From Frateuria flava (lineage in GTDB: Bacteria > Pseudomonadota > Gammaproteobacteria > Xanthomonadales > Rhodanobacteraceae): a stretch of 64,000 nucleotides of DNA. Positions 22,757 to 33,839 of the stretch are shown piece by piece; within the stretch, counting starts at the first letter, position 1; each line of letters begins with the position of its first letter. The stretch lies in the NCBI RefSeq assembly GCF_017837635.1, contig NZ_JAGJRS010000010.1, positions 78,516 to 142,515 of the forward strand. Reading direction: 5' to 3'. The notes under the pieces were generated by a model. It saw only the letters and a list, made by a program, of their open reading frames with translations. It was not told where the DNA came from and did not search any database. The position numbers were made by a program, and so were the translations under genes.

Positions 22757-22832
22757 GGGTCGTTAGCTCAGTTGGTAGAGCAGTAGACTTTTAATCTATT
22801 GGTCCCGAGTTCGAGTCTCGGACGACCCACCA
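22757..22832 (+). tRNA. tRNA-Lys (anticodon UUU)
   Basis: A 76-nt cloverleaf with encoded CCA. The acceptor stem GGGTCGT pairs with ACGACCC, the D arm is GCTCAGTTGGTAGAGC, the anticodon loop CTTTTAA carries TTT, and the T arm contains GAGTTCGAGTCTC. The discriminator base is A. Confidence 0.97.
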
Positions 22833-22837
22833 TCTTC

Positions 22838-22861
22838 ACCCGCGCCCGTCGCGGGTTTTTT
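22838..22861 (+). terminator. Rho-independent terminator after tRNA-Lys
   Basis: CCCGCG (22839-22844) and CGCGGG (22850-22855) form a hairpin with a 5-nt loop, followed by six T residues (22856-22861). Confidence 0.85.
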
Positions 22862-22921
22862 GTGCCCGCTTGCCTCGCGCCGGATCGCGCGCGAAGCTGC
22901 TTCCTTTGCCGGGAGCACAAC

Positions 22922-23947
22922 GTGGACTGGGTCGACCTGCGCAGCGATACCGTAACCACACCCACGGCCGCGATGCGCGCGGCCATGCTGGATGTCCCGG
23001 TGGGGGACGACGTCTACGGCGAGGACCCGACCGTCAATGCCCTGCAGCAGCGCCTGGCCGACGAGCTCGGCTTCGAGGCCGCGCTGTTCGTGCCCAGTGG
23101 CACGCAATCGAACCTGCTGGCGTTGATGTCGCATTGCGAACGCGGCGACGAATACCTCGTCGGCATGGACGCGCACACCTACAAGTTCGAAGGCGGTGGT
23201 GCGGCGGTGCTCGGCTCGATCCAGCCCCAGCCGATCGTGCAGGACGCCGACGGCTCGCTTCCGCTGGACCGGGTGGCCGCCGCGATCAAGCCGGTCGATC
23301 CGCACTTCGCCCGCACGCGCCTGCTCGCGTTGGAAAATACCTGGCACGGTCGCGTGTTGCCCATGGACTACCTGGAAGCCGCACGCGAATTCGCGCGCGA
23401 ACGCGGCCTCGCGTTCCACCTGGACGGCGCCCGCCTGTACAACGCGGCGGTGGCTGCGGGCGTGCCCGCGCGCGAGATCGCCCGGCACTTCGATAGCGTG
23501 TCGGTTTGCCTCTCCAAGGGGCTGGGCGCGCCGGTGGGGTCGGTGCTGGTGGGCTCGTTGGCTCTGATCGACAAGGCGCGGCGCTGGCGCAAGGTCACCG
23601 GCGGCGGCTGGCGCCAGGCCGGCATGCTGGCCGCGGCCGGCCTGCACGCCCTCGATCACCACGTCGCGCGGCTGGCCGACGACCACGCCCGCGCCGCCAC
23701 CTTGGCACGGCAGCTCGACGCCGTGCCGGGCCTGCGCCTGCTCGGCCAGCACACCAACATGGTCTTCGTCGAGGTGCCGGCCGAGCGCCTGCGCGAGCTG
23801 GACGCGCATCTGCGCCAGGCTGGCATCCGCATCAGCATCGGCTACCTGCCCACGCTGCGGTTGGTGACCCACCTGGACGTCGACGACGCCGGTATCGCCC
23901 GCACGGTCGAGGCGTTTGCCCGGTTCTTCGGCGAACAGGCAGCGTGA
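22922..23947 (+). CDS. ltaE: Low-specificity L-threonine aldolase
   Basis: PLP enzyme that cleaves L-threonine or L-allo-threonine to glycine and acetaldehyde. GTG 22922 gives the conserved start [15 protein letters not shown] and a 341-residue protein. [13 protein letters not shown] holds the PLP lysine (Lys199) and [10 protein letters not shown] the cofactor Asp. An upstream in-frame start at 22799 would pass through the tRNA terminator, so it is rejected. The GTGA overlap with the next gene implies coupling to it. Confidence 0.93.
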   Translation: MDWVDLRSDTVTTPTAAMRAAMLDVPVGDDVYGEDPTVNALQQRLADELGFEAALFVPSGTQSNLLALMSHCERGDEYLVGMDAHTYKFEGGGAAVLGSIQPQPIVQDADGSLPLDRVAAAIKPVDPHFARTRLLALENTWHGRVLPMDYLEAAREFARERGLAFHLDGARLYNAAVAAGVPAREIARHFDSVSVCLSKGLGAPVGSVLVGSLALIDKARRWRKVTGGGWRQAGMLAAAGLHALDHHVARLADDHARAATLARQLDAVPGLRLLGQHTNMVFVEVPAERLRELDAHLRQAGIRISIGYLPTLRLVTHLDVDDAGIARTVEAFARFFGEQAA

Positions 23948-24963
23948 TCCGTCGGGGGGCGACGCCTCGGCTGCGGGGCAGGCTGCTGATGGCGGCCTTG
24001 CTGACCCTCCTGCCGGCCTGCCCGGCTGTTGCGGGTGAAGCGGCCGGGGGCGCACGGACGCACGCCGGCAACCCGGTCATTCCCGGCTGGTACGCGGACC
24101 CGGAGGCGGCGATCTTCGGCACGACCTACTGGATCTACCCGACCTGGTCGGACGACTACGACCGCCAGCTGTTCATCGATGCGTTTTCCTCGCCGGACCT
24201 GGTCAGCTGGACACGCCATCCGCACGTGCTCGACGTGCGCGCGATTCACTGGGCCAGACGCGCGATGTGGGGGCCGGCCGTGGTCGCCAAGGATGGGCGC
24301 TACTACCTGTTCTTTGCCGCCAACGACATCCAGAGCGACCGCGAGGTAGGCGGCATCGGCGTGGCGGTGGCCGACCATCCGCAGGGCCCGTTCCGCGACC
24401 TGCTCGGCAAGCCGCTGGTGGGCGCCTTCCACAACGGCGCGCAACCCATCGACCAGTCGGTGTTCCGCGACGACGACGGGACGTACTACCTGATCTACGG
24501 CGGCTGGAAGCACGCCAACATCGCGCGCCTGAAGGACGACTTCACCGGATTCCTGCCCTTCGCGGACGGCAGGGTGTTCAGACAGATCACGCCCGAGCAT
24601 TACGTCGAGGGCCCGATGATGTTCAAGCGCGATGGCCGCTATTACCTGATGTGGTCCGAGGGCGGTTGGACTGGCCCGGACTACTCGGTGGCTTATGCGA
24701 TCGGCGATTCGCCGCTGGGCCCGTTCCGCCGCATCGGCAAGATCCTCCAGCAGGACCCGTCGATTGCCACGGGCGCCGGCCACCACTCACTGCTGCACAC
24801 GCCGGACGATCGCTGGTACATCGTCTACCACCGGCGCCCCAGGGGCGAAACGGCCGCCAACCACCGCGTGGTGTGCATCGATCGGCTGGAGTTCGACGCC
24901 CGCGGCCATATCCTGCCGGTGAGGATGACGCGGCAGGGCGTCGAGGCTCACCCCTTGCGCTGA
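23944..24963 (+). CDS. Glycoside hydrolase family 43 protein, secreted
   Basis: Predicted five-bladed beta-propeller glycosidase acting on arabinose- or xylose-containing polysaccharide. The 339-residue product has a hydrophobic leader ([16 protein letters not shown]) and the expected acidic triad: Asp in [13 protein letters not shown], Asp in [12 protein letters not shown], and Glu in [12 protein letters not shown]. The start is GTG 23944 overlapping ltaE by 4 bp, or ATG 23989. The leader contains a possible lipobox (LLPAC). Linkage specificity cannot be read from the sequence. Its 3' end overlaps the convergent phaZ by 16 bp. Confidence 0.85.
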   Translation: MIRRGATPRLRGRLLMAALLTLLPACPAVAGEAAGGARTHAGNPVIPGWYADPEAAIFGTTYWIYPTWSDDYDRQLFIDAFSSPDLVSWTRHPHVLDVRAIHWARRAMWGPAVVAKDGRYYLFFAANDIQSDREVGGIGVAVADHPQGPFRDLLGKPLVGAFHNGAQPIDQSVFRDDDGTYYLIYGGWKHANIARLKDDFTGFLPFADGRVFRQITPEHYVEGPMMFKRDGRYYLMWSEGGWTGPDYSVAYAIGDSPLGPFRRIGKILQQDPSIATGAGHHSLLHTPDDRWYIVYHRRPRGETAANHRVVCIDRLEFDARGHILPVRMTRQGVEAHPLR

Positions 24964-26225
24964 GGCGCCCGGCGCGGCGGCGGTGCCGCGTGTTGACGGA
25001 TGAAGTGGCGCACCTGCGGATAGACCGTTTCGCGCCACCGCCGGCCGCTGAAGATGCCGTAGTGGCCGGCGCCTTCGATCACGCGGTGCGCGCGCCGCTT
25101 CGCTGCGATGCCGGTGCACAGCGCGTGCGCCGCTTCGGTCTGGCCCAGGCCCGAGATGTCGTCCAGCTCGCCCTCGATGGTGAGCAGCGCGCTGCGCGTG
25201 ATGGCGGCAGGATCGACCCGCTCGCCGGCCACGTCCCACAGGCCGCGCGGCAGCAGGCATTGCTGGAAGACCGTGCTGATCGTGTCCAGGTAATAACCCG
25301 CAGGCATGTCCAGCACGGCGTTGTATTCGTCGTAAAAGCGCCGATGGGCCTCGGCGTCGTCGAGGTCGCCGCGCAGCAGGTCGAGGTAGAAGTCCCAGTG
25401 CGAGGACAGATGCCGGCCGGGATTCATCGCGACGAAACCGGCGTGCTGCAGGAAGCCGGGATAGACCTTGCGTCCGCGCCCCGGATAGTTGGCCGGCACG
25501 GTGTGGATCAGGTTGCCTTCGAACCAGGACAACGGCTGCCTGGTGGCCAGGTCGTTGACGCCGGTGGGATTGCGGCGCGGGTCGATCGGACCGCCCATCA
25601 TCACCAGGCTGCGCGGCGTCTGTTCGCCGCGCGCGGCCATCAGGGACACCGCCGCCAGCACCGGCACGGTCGGCTGGCACACCGAGACGACATGCAGCGC
25701 GCTCGCCCCGATGTGGCGGATGAAGCGTTCGACATACGCGACGTAGTCGTCCAGCCGGAACATGCCGGCCTCGGCCGGCACCATGCGCGCGTCGACCCAG
25801 TCGGTCACGTAGACCTTGTGGTCGCGCAGCAGCGTGCGCACGGTGTCGCGCAGCAGCGTGGCGTGATGGCCCGACAGCGGCGCCACCACCAGCACCACCG
25901 GCTGGCGGTGCATCGCCTCGATCACCTCGGGCTTGTCGCTGTAGCGCTTGAAGCGCTTCAACTGACAGAACGGCAGCTCCAGCGCGCTCTGCTCCACCAC
26001 CGCCACGGTGTGTCCGCCGGCCTGGACCTCGTGGATGCCGAAGGACGGCTTCTCGTAGTCCTTCCCCAGCCGGTACATCAGCTCGCAGCCGGCCGCCCAG
26101 CGCGCCGCGCCCGGCCACTGCGCGAGCAGGCTGCCCGGCTCGCTGAACATCTTCGCGCTGGCCTGCGCGAAGTAGCTCATCGGGCCCATGAAGGCGCGCT
26201 GCCATTCGTGGAGTTGGTAGAGCAT
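24948..26225 (-). CDS. phaZ: Intracellular poly(3-hydroxybutyrate) depolymerase
   Basis: Mobilises stored PHB granules. The 425-residue protein matches the intracellular PhaZ type, with no signal peptide and a cysteine nucleophile in a lipase-box-like SVCQPT at Cys183. Cys is also the nucleophile in the Ralstonia eutropha enzyme. Further family segments are SHWDFYLDLLRGD and GAGHYGIFSGRRWR, which supplies the histidine. ATG 26225 gives MLYQLHEWQRAFMGPM, the usual start. No PHA synthase or phasin is in the window. Confidence 0.9.
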   Translation of the reverse strand: MLYQLHEWQRAFMGPMSYFAQASAKMFSEPGSLLAQWPGAARWAAGCELMYRLGKDYEKPSFGIHEVQAGGHTVAVVEQSALELPFCQLKRFKRYSDKPEVIEAMHRQPVVLVVAPLSGHHATLLRDTVRTLLRDHKVYVTDWVDARMVPAEAGMFRLDDYVAYVERFIRHIGASALHVVSVCQPTVPVLAAVSLMAARGEQTPRSLVMMGGPIDPRRNPTGVNDLATRQPLSWFEGNLIHTVPANYPGRGRKVYPGFLQHAGFVAMNPGRHLSSHWDFYLDLLRGDLDDAEAHRRFYDEYNAVLDMPAGYYLDTISTVFQQCLLPRGLWDVAGERVDPAAITRSALLTIEGELDDISGLGQTEAAHALCTGIAAKRRAHRVIEGAGHYGIFSGRRWRETVYPQVRHFIRQHAAPPPRRAPQRKG

Positions 26226-26302
26226 GGCGACCGGGTCAGGCAGGACAAAGCCGCATTCTAGCGGCTTTGCGCCTGGGATGTTGCGGTGCGGCAAAGAGGG
26301 GC

Positions 26303-26415
26303 CGTTCGACTTCGCCGCTGCTGGCCTGCGCTCAGGTCGAACGGTTGACGGGCGTCCGGCGTGGTGACGAGAGAACCGTTCGCGTTGAGCGTAGCCCGAA
26401 GGGCGAAGTCGAAAC
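26303..26415. repeat. CGTTCGACTTCGCC ... GGCGAAGTCGAAACG inverted repeat
   Basis: The left part GTTCGACTTCGCC and the right part GCGTAGCCCGAAGGGCGAAGTCG form the ends of an imperfect palindrome in the 197-bp gap between phaZ and the methyltransferase. AGCCCGAAGGGC is itself a small hairpin. Strings like this recur between genes in related genomes (from memory). Confidence 0.5.
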
Positions 26416-26422
26416 GCCTGCC

Positions 26423-27169
26423 TCAGCCCCCAAGCCGCCGACACACCAGCAGCACCTCATCCACGCCATCCACCTCAGGCAGCCCATCGCGCCACTGCAA
26501 GGGCTTCTGGAACCTCAACCCCAGCGGCATGAACACGTGGTTGTACCACCACATCGCCCGCTCGCGCCGATGGGTGAGGAACCACTGCCCCAGGTCCAGC
26601 AAGCGCGAGGATTTGGGCTGCATGCCGTAGATTGCGCTGCCTTCCAGCGCAAACCCGTGCGCGGCAAGCTTGGCCTTGATGGCCTCCGGCTCGTAGCGCC
26701 GGCAATGCCCGACGAACTCGTCGAACGCGGTCCATGCGTCCGCGTGCAGGGGCACCGACAGCAGCAGCGTCGCACCCGGCGCCGCCACCCGCGCCAGCTC
26801 GCGCAGGGCGCCTTCGTCGTCGGCGACATGCTCGAGGATGTCGAACGCGCATACCAGGTCGAACCGCGCATCGGCGCAGGGCAGCGCACCGATCATCCCG
26901 TGCATGGCACTGGCACCGCGCGCGTGCAACTGGCGCAGCGCCGCGTGGCTTAGGTCGACGAAACAGGTGTCTTCCAGCGGCAGGCGCGGACGCAGGCCGG
27001 GGGCGACCTCGAGCCGGCGCGGCGCCGCCGCGGCCAGCTCGCGCAACAGCGGCCAGGTGTTGAAGCGGTCGGGATCGATCAACCTGGCCTGCGCCCACAG
27101 CGCTTCATAGAAGCCGCGGTTGACGCGGAGCAGTTCGGCATCGCTGCGGACGGGGGAGGAGGCGGCCAT
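26423..27169 (-). CDS. Class I SAM-dependent methyltransferase
   Basis: A 248-residue Rossmann-type methyltransferase. FVDLSHAALRQLHARG aligns with motif I/II, the acidic VCAFDILEHVADDEGALRELARV with motif IV and post-motif, and LLLSVPLHADAWTAFDEFVGH follows. The motif I glycine loop is weak: the segment before FVDLS is RLEVAPGLRPRLPLEDTC. The profile resembles methyltransferase type 11 proteins of cell-envelope or small-molecule pathways; the substrate is not identifiable. Start ATG 27169 (MAASSP). Confidence 0.75.
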   Translation of the reverse strand: MAASSPVRSDAELLRVNRGFYEALWAQARLIDPDRFNTWPLLRELAAAAPRRLEVAPGLRPRLPLEDTCFVDLSHAALRQLHARGASAMHGMIGALPCADARFDLVCAFDILEHVADDEGALRELARVAAPGATLLLSVPLHADAWTAFDEFVGHCRRYEPEAIKAKLAAHGFALEGSAIYGMQPKSSRLLDLGQWFLTHRRERAMWWYNHVFMPLGLRFQKPLQWRDGLPEVDGVDEVLLVCRRLGG

Positions 27170-27296
27170 GCATCCTTTTACAGCAAGCGCGGCCGCGGCG
27201 GGTGTGAACGCCGATCCATTGGCGGGAGCTCGCGTGGGGGCGATGTCCAGGGCGCGTTTTAGAACACCGCCTGCACGCGGGCTCCTGCAGCGGTCG

Positions 27297-27797
27297 TCAG
27301 ATCTGACGGATTTCGGTACCGGCGGCAAGATCGTGGATGGCTCGCCGTCGCCGATCGACCAACGCCGGCGCAAACCACAGCGCCCAACCGACCAACGTCG
27401 CCCAGATCGCGACCCGTAACCCGAGCGGTGGCGCCAGCGCCAGCAACAGCAACGGCAGCGCGGCGACGACCACCCGCCGCAACGCCTGCCCCGGTCGCAG
27501 CTTTCCGCCATCGGCCGCGACCACCCGGATACGCCACGGCCGCATGCCGAGCGTCTGCCCGCCGCGCAGCCACGAAATCACGAAGTACGCGCCCACGACC
27601 AGGCCCTGCAGCGGCTGGTACCACCACGCGATCGCCGGATGCGTGCCGGCGGCCACCAGCTGGCCGCCGGTGGCCAGCTGGCACAGCAGGCCCACCACCA
27701 TCACGATGGCCACCACCGCGAGCAGGTCGTAGACCAGGGCGGTGAGGCGACGCCATAGCGGGCAGGGAAGGGCGGCGGGGTCGTGCGATCGGGTCAT
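27297..27797 (-). CDS. RDD-family membrane protein
   Basis: A 166-residue inner-membrane protein with three to four hydrophobic helices. PLWRRLTALVYDLLAVVAIV carries the Arg-x-Leu-Ala-Asp-like first helix of RDD proteins, and GQTLGMRPWRIRVV is the other family signature. Some RDD proteins act as Na+/H+ antiporters, but most are uncharacterised. Divergent from xerD; the two starts are 46 bp apart. Confidence 0.85.
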   Translation of the reverse strand: MTRSHDPAALPCPLWRRLTALVYDLLAVVAIVMVVGLLCQLATGGQLVAAGTHPAIAWWYQPLQGLVVGAYFVISWLRGGQTLGMRPWRIRVVAADGGKLRPGQALRRVVVAALPLLLLALAPPLGLRVAIWATLVGWALWFAPALVDRRRRAIHDLAAGTEIRQI

Positions 27798-27843
27798 CGG
27801 CGTTTCGCTTGCGTGCGCCGCGAACCGCGGCGAGCATCTGCGC

Positions 27844-28755
27844 ATGCAGGAAAAGAGCGCAAGTATCGCCGAAGCCGACCAGCGCAGCATCGCCACGTTC
27901 CTCGAGCGGGTCTGGTCGGAAGACGGCCTGGCCGACCGCACCCTGGAGGCCTACCGGCAGGACCTGGAGGGACTGGCGCGCTGGCTCGCCTCGCGCGGGC
28001 GCGGCCTGCAGACGGCGCGGCGCGAGGACCTGTCGGCGTTCCACGGCAGCCAGCCGGCGGCGGTGCGTTCGATGGCGCGGCGCCAGTCGGCGTTCCGCCG
28101 GTATTACGGCCAGCTCGCGCGCGACACGCCGGGGTTCGAGGACCCGACCCTGCTGATCGAACGCCCGCGCATGCCGCGCAGCCTGCCCAAGGCGCTGGCC
28201 GAGCGCGAGATCGAGGCGCTGCTGGCCGCACCGGACCTTGGCTCCACGCTGGGACTGCGCGACCGCGCGATGCTCGAACTGATGTACGCCTCCGGCCTGC
28301 GCGTGTCCGAACTGGTGGAACTCCCGCTGGCCGCGCTCAACATGCGCCAGGGCGTGCTGCGGATTACCGGCAAGGGCGGCAAGGATCGCCTGGTGCCGGT
28401 CGGCGAAGTCGCGCTCGAGCGCATCGAGGCCTATCTCGCCGACGCCAGGCCGCAGCTGGCGAAGGGCCGCCAGCCGGCGGCGCTGTTCCTCAGCCAGCGC
28501 GGCGAGGGCATGACGCGGCAGATGTTCTGGACCCTGGTCAAGCGCCACGCGCTGGCGGTCGGCATCGAGGGCAAGCGCATCTCCCCGCACGTCTTGCGCC
28601 ACTCCTTCGCCACCCATCTGCTCAACCACGGCGCTGACCTGCGCGCGCTGCAGTTGCTGCTGGGGCATGCCTCGCTCAGCACCACGCAGATCTACACGCT
28701 GGTGGCGAAGGAAGGCCTCAAGCGTCTGCACGCGAAACACCACCCTCGCGGGTAG
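27844..28755 (+). CDS. xerD: Site-specific tyrosine recombinase XerD
   Basis: Partner of XerC in resolving chromosome dimers at dif. The 303-residue protein has the core-binding domain (about 10-95) and the catalytic set Arg153, Lys177, His249-x-x-Arg252, His275 and Tyr284. MQEKS at 27844 is preferred over the longer frame from 27742, which overlaps the divergent RDD gene. It is a housekeeping recombinase and not the integrase expected for the cassette array at 45 kb; it lacks the extra domain of IntI. Confidence 0.95.
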   Translation: MQEKSASIAEADQRSIATFLERVWSEDGLADRTLEAYRQDLEGLARWLASRGRGLQTARREDLSAFHGSQPAAVRSMARRQSAFRRYYGQLARDTPGFEDPTLLIERPRMPRSLPKALAEREIEALLAAPDLGSTLGLRDRAMLELMYASGLRVSELVELPLAALNMRQGVLRITGKGGKDRLVPVGEVALERIEAYLADARPQLAKGRQPAALFLSQRGEGMTRQMFWTLVKRHALAVGIEGKRISPHVLRHSFATHLLNHGADLRALQLLLGHASLSTTQIYTLVAKEGLKRLHAKHHPRG

Positions 28756-28905
28756 CGCCCCCGGCAGATCAGCAGCCTCGCCGGTGGTGCCCGCTCTCCC
28801 TCGCCGTGCCGTGGAGAGCGAGCAGGCGTGTCAGCCTCCGCTTATGCCCGCTGTGCCAGAATCGGCCCGATCGCCGCTTTCCCCGTGCGGCCACGAGGTT
28901 TCCCG

Positions 28906-29700
28906 ATGCTCAAGAAGCTTTCCGCCGCGCTGCTCGCCAGTGCCTTCGCGCTCGCCGCCTGCGCCGCCGATCGCCAGGATGCCGCCGCCGCCGCGCCCGC
29001 CCATGCCCCCGCTGGCAGCGCCGTCGATCCGGCTGCCGAGCAGGTGGTCCGCGCGGCGCTGAAGAAGCTCGCCCCCGGAGTGCAGATCGACCAGATCGCA
29101 GCCGCGCCGCTGCCGGGCTTCTACCAGGTGATCGCTTCGGGCCAGCTGGTCTACGTCAGCGCCGACGGCAAGTACATGATCAACGGCGACGTCGTCGACC
29201 TGGCCGCCAGGGAAAACCTGAGCGAACGCGCCTGGGCCGGTTTCCGCAAGGCCGAGCTGGCCAAGGTGCCGGCGGCCCAGCGCATCGTGTTCGCACCGCC
29301 GCACCCGAAGTACACGGTGACGGTGTTCTCCGACGTCAACTGCGGCTACTGCCGCATGTTCCATTCGCACATCAAGCAGTTCAACGACGAAGGCATCGCG
29401 GTGGAATACCTGGCCTGGCCGCGCGAGGGCGTGACCGATACCGCCGGCGAGCCGACCGACACGTACAAGGAAATGGTCTCGGTCTGGTGCGCCGCCGACC
29501 GCAAGGCCGCGTTCACCGCCGCCAAGCAGGGCAAGGCACCGAAGTCGGCTGATTGCCCCAATCCGGTCAAGGACGAGTTCGACCTCGGCGTGAAGCTGGG
29601 TGTCACCGGCACGCCGATGGTGCTGGGACCCGACGGCATGGTGCTGGGCGGCTACGTCACGCCGGACAAGCTGCTGAAGCTGCTCGAAAAAGGCGGCTGA
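28906..29700 (+). CDS. dsbC: Thiol:disulfide interchange protein, DsbC/DsbG type
   Basis: Periplasmic disulfide isomerase. The 264-residue precursor has an N-terminal dimerisation domain (about 45-120) and a thioredoxin domain with the active site CGYC at 146-149. The second Cys pair (VWCAAD and SADCP) matches the structural disulfide of DsbC. The signal ends in LAAC (Cys19), a good lipobox, so the protein may be membrane-anchored rather than soluble. Follows xerD, as in other gammaproteobacteria. Confidence 0.92.
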   Translation: MLKKLSAALLASAFALAACAADRQDAAAAAPAHAPAGSAVDPAAEQVVRAALKKLAPGVQIDQIAAAPLPGFYQVIASGQLVYVSADGKYMINGDVVDLAARENLSERAWAGFRKAELAKVPAAQRIVFAPPHPKYTVTVFSDVNCGYCRMFHSHIKQFNDEGIAVEYLAWPREGVTDTAGEPTDTYKEMVSVWCAADRKAAFTAAKQGKAPKSADCPNPVKDEFDLGVKLGVTGTPMVLGPDGMVLGGYVTPDKLLKLLEKGG

Positions 29701-29706
29701 CACGCG

Positions 29707-29760
29707 TTGAGCCCGCTCCTTCCGGGGAAAGGGCTGGGGGAGGGGGGAAGGGCTCGCGGG
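29707..29760. repeat. G/C-rich extragenic repeat before purL
   Basis: GAGCCCGCTCCTTCCGGGGAAAGGGCTGGGGGAGG, ending in GGGCTCGCGGGAA, is a diverged copy of the repeat at 4069. TAGAAT at 29798-29803 could be a -10 box for purL, but no matching -35 was seen. Confidence 0.5.
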
Positions 29761-29837
29761 AAATCCCGGGCTGGATGGGCCGCCGGGCCGCATCGGGTAG
29801 AATAGGGCGCTTCCCTTTCAGCGCCGAATCCCCCCGC

Positions 29838-32800
29838 ATGATCGCTTTCGACGGGCAGAGCGCCCTTTCGCCGTTTCGCCTGGACCGCCTGAACGCCCGC
29901 CTCGACGCGGCGCACCACGGTGCGCGCGTGCAGGCGGCATGGTTTGTCTACGTGCTGGACGCTGGCCACGCGCCTGAAGGCGCCGAGCGCAAGCGCCTGC
30001 TCGAAGTGCTGGAAGGCAAGGACGCCGCGCCGGAAACCGCCACCCTGTGGACGGTGCCACGACTGGGCACCATCTCGCCGTGGTCGAGCAAGGCCACCGA
30101 CATCCTGCATGGCGCCGGCTTCGACGTGCGCCGGGTCGAGCGCGGCGTGGCCTGGCAGGTGGCCGGCCTGCCGGATGCCGGCACGTCTGCGCACGCCGCG
30201 GTGCTGGCCGTGCTGCACGACCCGATGACCGAGTCGGTGCTGACCGACCTCGCCCAGGCGCAGGGCCTGTTCCTGGCCGGCACGCCGGGCGATCTGGTGC
30301 ACATCGAACTCGGCGGCGATGCGCGCGCGGCGCTGGCTGCCGCCAACGCCCGGCTGGGCCTGGCGCTCGCCGACGACGAGATCGACTACCTCGCTGCGCG
30401 CTATGCCGAGCTCGGCCGCGACCCGACCGACGCCGAACTGTTCATGTTCGCCCAGGCGAACTCCGAGCACTGCCGCCACAAGGTGTTCAACGCGAGCTGG
30501 ACGATCGACGGCGAGGCACAGGACAAGAGCCTGTTCGCCATGATCAAGCACACCCACCAGTGCTCGCCGGCGCACACGCTGTCGGCCTACAAGGACAACG
30601 CGGCGGTGATCGAAGGCCACACGGCCAACCGCTTCTTCACCGATGGCGAAGGCACCTGGCGCAAGCACGACGAGCAGGTCGACTACGCGATCAAGGTCGA
30701 GACGCACAACCACCCCACCGCGATCGCGCCCTGGCCGGGCGCCGCGACCGGCGCGGGCGGCGAGATCCGCGACGAAGGCGCCACCGGCCGCGGCGCCAAA
30801 CCCAAGGCCGGCCTGACCGGTTTCTCGGTATCCGACCTGCGCATCCCAGGCGCGCCGCAGCCGTGGGAAGTCGACCGCCCGCTGCCGCCGCGCATGGCGA
30901 GCGCCTTCGAGATCATGCGCGACGGCCCGCTCGGCGCCGCCGCGTTCAACAACGAATTCGGCCGCCCGTGCCTGGGCGGCTACTTCCGCACCTACGAACA
31001 CGAGACCGGCGAGGCCGGCGTGCGCCGCGGCTACGACAAGCCGATCATGATTGCCGGCGGCCTGGCCAACATCCGCCACGACCACGTGCAGAAGCGCGAC
31101 ATCCAGCCCGGCCACGCGGTGATCGTGCTGGGTGGCCCGGCGATGCTGATCGGCCTGGGCGGCGGCGCGGCGTCCTCGGTGGCTTCCGGCGCCTCCAGCG
31201 CGGAGCTCGACTTCGCTTCGGTGCAGCGCGACAACGCGGAAATGGAGCGCCGCTGCCAGCAGGTGATCGACAGTTGCTGGATGCGTGGCGAGAAGAACCC
31301 GATCGTCAGCATCCATGACGTCGGCGCCGGCGGCCTGTCCAACGCGATCCCGGAGTTGCTCAACGACGCCGGCGTCGGCGGCGAGATCGATCTTTCCAAG
31401 GTGCCTTGCGACGACCCGTCGCTCTCGCCCATGCAGGTGTGGAGCAACGAATCGCAGGAGCGCTACGTGCTCGGCATCGCACCGCAGGATCTCGCCGAGT
31501 TCGAGGCCTACTGCAAGCGCGAGCGCTGCCCCTATGCGGTGGTGGGCACTGCCACTGCCGAGCGCACGCTGCGCGTGACCGACCCGCGACGCGGGCTCAC
31601 GGTCATCGACCTGCCGATGGACGTTTTGTTCGGCAAGGCGCCGCGCATGCACCGCGACGCGCAGCGGATCAAGCCGCGCGTGGACCTGCTGCCGGACCTG
31701 TCCGGCATCGGCATGGACGAGGCGGTGCAGCGCGTGCTGCATCTGCCGACCGTCGGCAGCAAGAACTTCCTGATCACGATCGGCGACCGCACCGTCGGCG
31801 GCCTCAACCATCGCGATCCGATGGTCGGGCCGTGGCAGGTGCCCGTGGCCGACTGCGCCGTCACGCTGACCGACTTCGACGGCTACCAGGGCGAGGCGAT
31901 GGCGATGGCCGAGCGCGCGCCCGTCGCGTTGCTCAACAGCGCCGATGCCGCGCGGCTGGCCGTGGGCGAGGCGATCACCAACCTGGCCGCCGCGCCGATC
32001 GCATCGCTGGGCGAGATCCGCCTGTCGGCCAACTGGATGGCCGCGGTCAACCATCCGGGCGAGGACGCGGCGCTGTTCGAGGCGGTCAAGGCGGTCGGCA
32101 TGGAGCTGTGCCCGGCGCTGGACATCGCCATCCCGGTTGGCAAGGACTCGCTCTCCATGCAGACCGTGTGGCAGGACGGCGAGCAGCCGCAGCGCACGGT
32201 CGCGCCGGTGTCGCTGGTCATCACCGGCTTCGCGCGTGTCGACGATGTGCGCCGCACGCTCACCCCGCAGATCAAGCTCGACCGCGGCGACTCGGAGCTG
32301 TGGCTGATCGATCTTGGCGCCGGCCGCGACCGCCTGGGTGGCTCCGCGCTGACCCAGGTGTTCAACCGCGCCGGTGGCGTGCCGCCGGACCTGGACGATC
32401 CCAAGCGCCTGCGCGCGCTGTTCGAGCTGGTGCAGGAAGCCAACCGGGCTGGGCTCGTGCTGGCGTATCACGACCGCTCCGACGGCGGCGCGCTGGTCAC
32501 CCTGCTGGAGATGGCCTTCGCGGGCCACTGCGGCCTGGAGATCCACCTCGACGGCTGGGCCGAGGCGACCTTGCGCGCGTTGTTCAACGAAGAACTCGGC
32601 GCCGTGCTGCAGGTGGCCAGCGCCAACCGCGAGGCGTTCGAGGCGCTGTTGGTCAAGCACGGCCTGGCCGGCATGAGCCATCGCATCGGCCGTCCCAAAG
32701 AGAAGCTCGGCATCAAGCTCTTCCTCGGCAACGAGGCGGTGTTCAAGTGGAACTGGACGCAGCTGTTCGGCGCCTGGAACCAGACCAGCCACGCCATGCA

Positions 32801-33698
32801 GCGCCTGCGCGACAACCCCGCCAGCGCCGATGCCGAGTGCGAATGGCGACTGGATGACGCCGATCCAGGCGTCAGCCCCAAGCTCACGTTCAATTCGGCC
32901 GAGGACGTCGCCGCGCCGTACATCGTTCGCGGCGCGCGCCCGCGCGTGGCGATCCTGCGCGAGCAGGGCGTCAACGGCCAGGTCGAGATGGCCGCGGCGT
33001 TCACCCGCGCCGGCTTCGATGCGGTCGACGTGCACATGTCCGACCTCGCGGCCGGTCGCCACAAACTGGCCGACTTCCGCGGCTTCGCTGCTTGCGGCGG
33101 TTTCTCCTACGGCGACGTGCTCGGCGCCGGTCGCGGCTGGGCCACCTCGATCCTCTACAACGAGGCGATGCGCGCGCAGTTCGAGGCGTTCTTCAACGAT
33201 CCGTCGAAGTTCGCCCTCGGCGCCTGCAACGGCTGCCAGATGCTCTCGCAACTGAAGGACATCATCCCCGGCGCCAGGCACTGGCCGAAGTTCGTGCGCA
33301 ACGCGTCGGAGCAGTACGAGGCGCGCCTGGCCACGCTCGAGGTGCTCGACTCGCCCAGCCTGTTCTTCAAGGGCATGGCCGGCTCGCGCATTCCGGTGGC
33401 GGTGGCGCACGGCGAAGGCCGGGTCAGCTTTCCCTACGCCTGCAGTCCGTCCAAGGCGCAGGCGGCGGTGCGCTTCGTCGACAACCGTGGCAGGCCGACC
33501 GAGAACTACCCGCTCAACCCGAACGGCTCACCCGGCGGCCTGGCCGGCTTCACCGCCGCCGACGGGCGCGTGACCATCCTGATGCCGCATCCGGAGCGCG
33601 TGTTCCGCAGCGTGCAGTTGAGCTGGCATCCGGAGAGCTGGGGCGAGGATTCGCCGTGGATGCGCATGTTCCGCAATGCGCGGGTTTGGTGCGGCTGA
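29838..33698 (+). CDS. purL: Phosphoribosylformylglycinamidine synthase
   Basis: Large single-chain FGAM synthase of purine biosynthesis (ATP and glutamine dependent). At 1286 residues it matches the proteobacterial PurL form. Seen in order: the N-terminal PurS-like domain, the first AIRS-like half with [13 protein letters not shown] and [19 protein letters not shown], the second half with a glycine-rich segment, and a C-terminal glutamine amidotransferase with the nucleophile Cys1130 in GACNGCQ. ATG 29838 gives [15 protein letters not shown]. It is monocistronic here. Confidence 0.97.
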   Translation: MIAFDGQSALSPFRLDRLNARLDAAHHGARVQAAWFVYVLDAGHAPEGAERKRLLEVLEGKDAAPETATLWTVPRLGTISPWSSKATDILHGAGFDVRRVERGVAWQVAGLPDAGTSAHAAVLAVLHDPMTESVLTDLAQAQGLFLAGTPGDLVHIELGGDARAALAAANARLGLALADDEIDYLAARYAELGRDPTDAELFMFAQANSEHCRHKVFNASWTIDGEAQDKSLFAMIKHTHQCSPAHTLSAYKDNAAVIEGHTANRFFTDGEGTWRKHDEQVDYAIKVETHNHPTAIAPWPGAATGAGGEIRDEGATGRGAKPKAGLTGFSVSDLRIPGAPQPWEVDRPLPPRMASAFEIMRDGPLGAAAFNNEFGRPCLGGYFRTYEHETGEAGVRRGYDKPIMIAGGLANIRHDHVQKRDIQPGHAVIVLGGPAMLIGLGGGAASSVASGASSAELDFASVQRDNAEMERRCQQVIDSCWMRGEKNPIVSIHDVGAGGLSNAIPELLNDAGVGGEIDLSKVPCDDPSLSPMQVWSNESQERYVLGIAPQDLAEFEAYCKRERCPYAVVGTATAERTLRVTDPRRGLTVIDLPMDVLFGKAPRMHRDAQRIKPRVDLLPDLSGIGMDEAVQRVLHLPTVGSKNFLITIGDRTVGGLNHRDPMVGPWQVPVADCAVTLTDFDGYQGEAMAMAERAPVALLNSADAARLAVGEAITNLAAAPIASLGEIRLSANWMAAVNHPGEDAALFEAVKAVGMELCPALDIAIPVGKDSLSMQTVWQDGEQPQRTVAPVSLVITGFARVDDVRRTLTPQIKLDRGDSELWLIDLGAGRDRLGGSALTQVFNRAGGVPPDLDDPKRLRALFELVQEANRAGLVLAYHDRSDGGALVTLLEMAFAGHCGLEIHLDGWAEATLRALFNEELGAVLQVASANREAFEALLVKHGLAGMSHRIGRPKEKLGIKLFLGNEAVFKWNWTQLFGAWNQTSHAMQRLRDNPASADAECEWRLDDADPGVSPKLTFNSAEDVAAPYIVRGARPRVAILREQGVNGQVEMAAAFTRAGFDAVDVHMSDLAAGRHKLADFRGFAACGGFSYGDVLGAGRGWATSILYNEAMRAQFEAFFNDPSKFALGACNGCQMLSQLKDIIPGARHWPKFVRNASEQYEARLATLEVLDSPSLFFKGMAGSRIPVAVAHGEGRVSFPYACSPSKAQAAVRFVDNRGRPTENYPLNPNGSPGGLAGFTAADGRVTILMPHPERVFRSVQLSWHPESWGEDSPWMRMFRNARVWCG

Positions 33699-33839
33699 GG
33701 CGCGCGGGCCGGCCCGTTCGCGTAGCGGGCCACTGACGTCGCGGATCCCTCGCGCGCGGTAAGGTCGGCGCATGTCTGATAGGGCCGCCCGTCTCCCTAT
33801 TGATCTCCCTCCCGGCGCTGCCGGGGGAGCGGGGGTGGC

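Noticed and set aside
27844-28755. xerD considered as the integrase of the cassette array
   Set aside because: All features match XerD: typical length, no IntI-specific additional domain, the usual dsbC neighbour, and 16 kb from the array.
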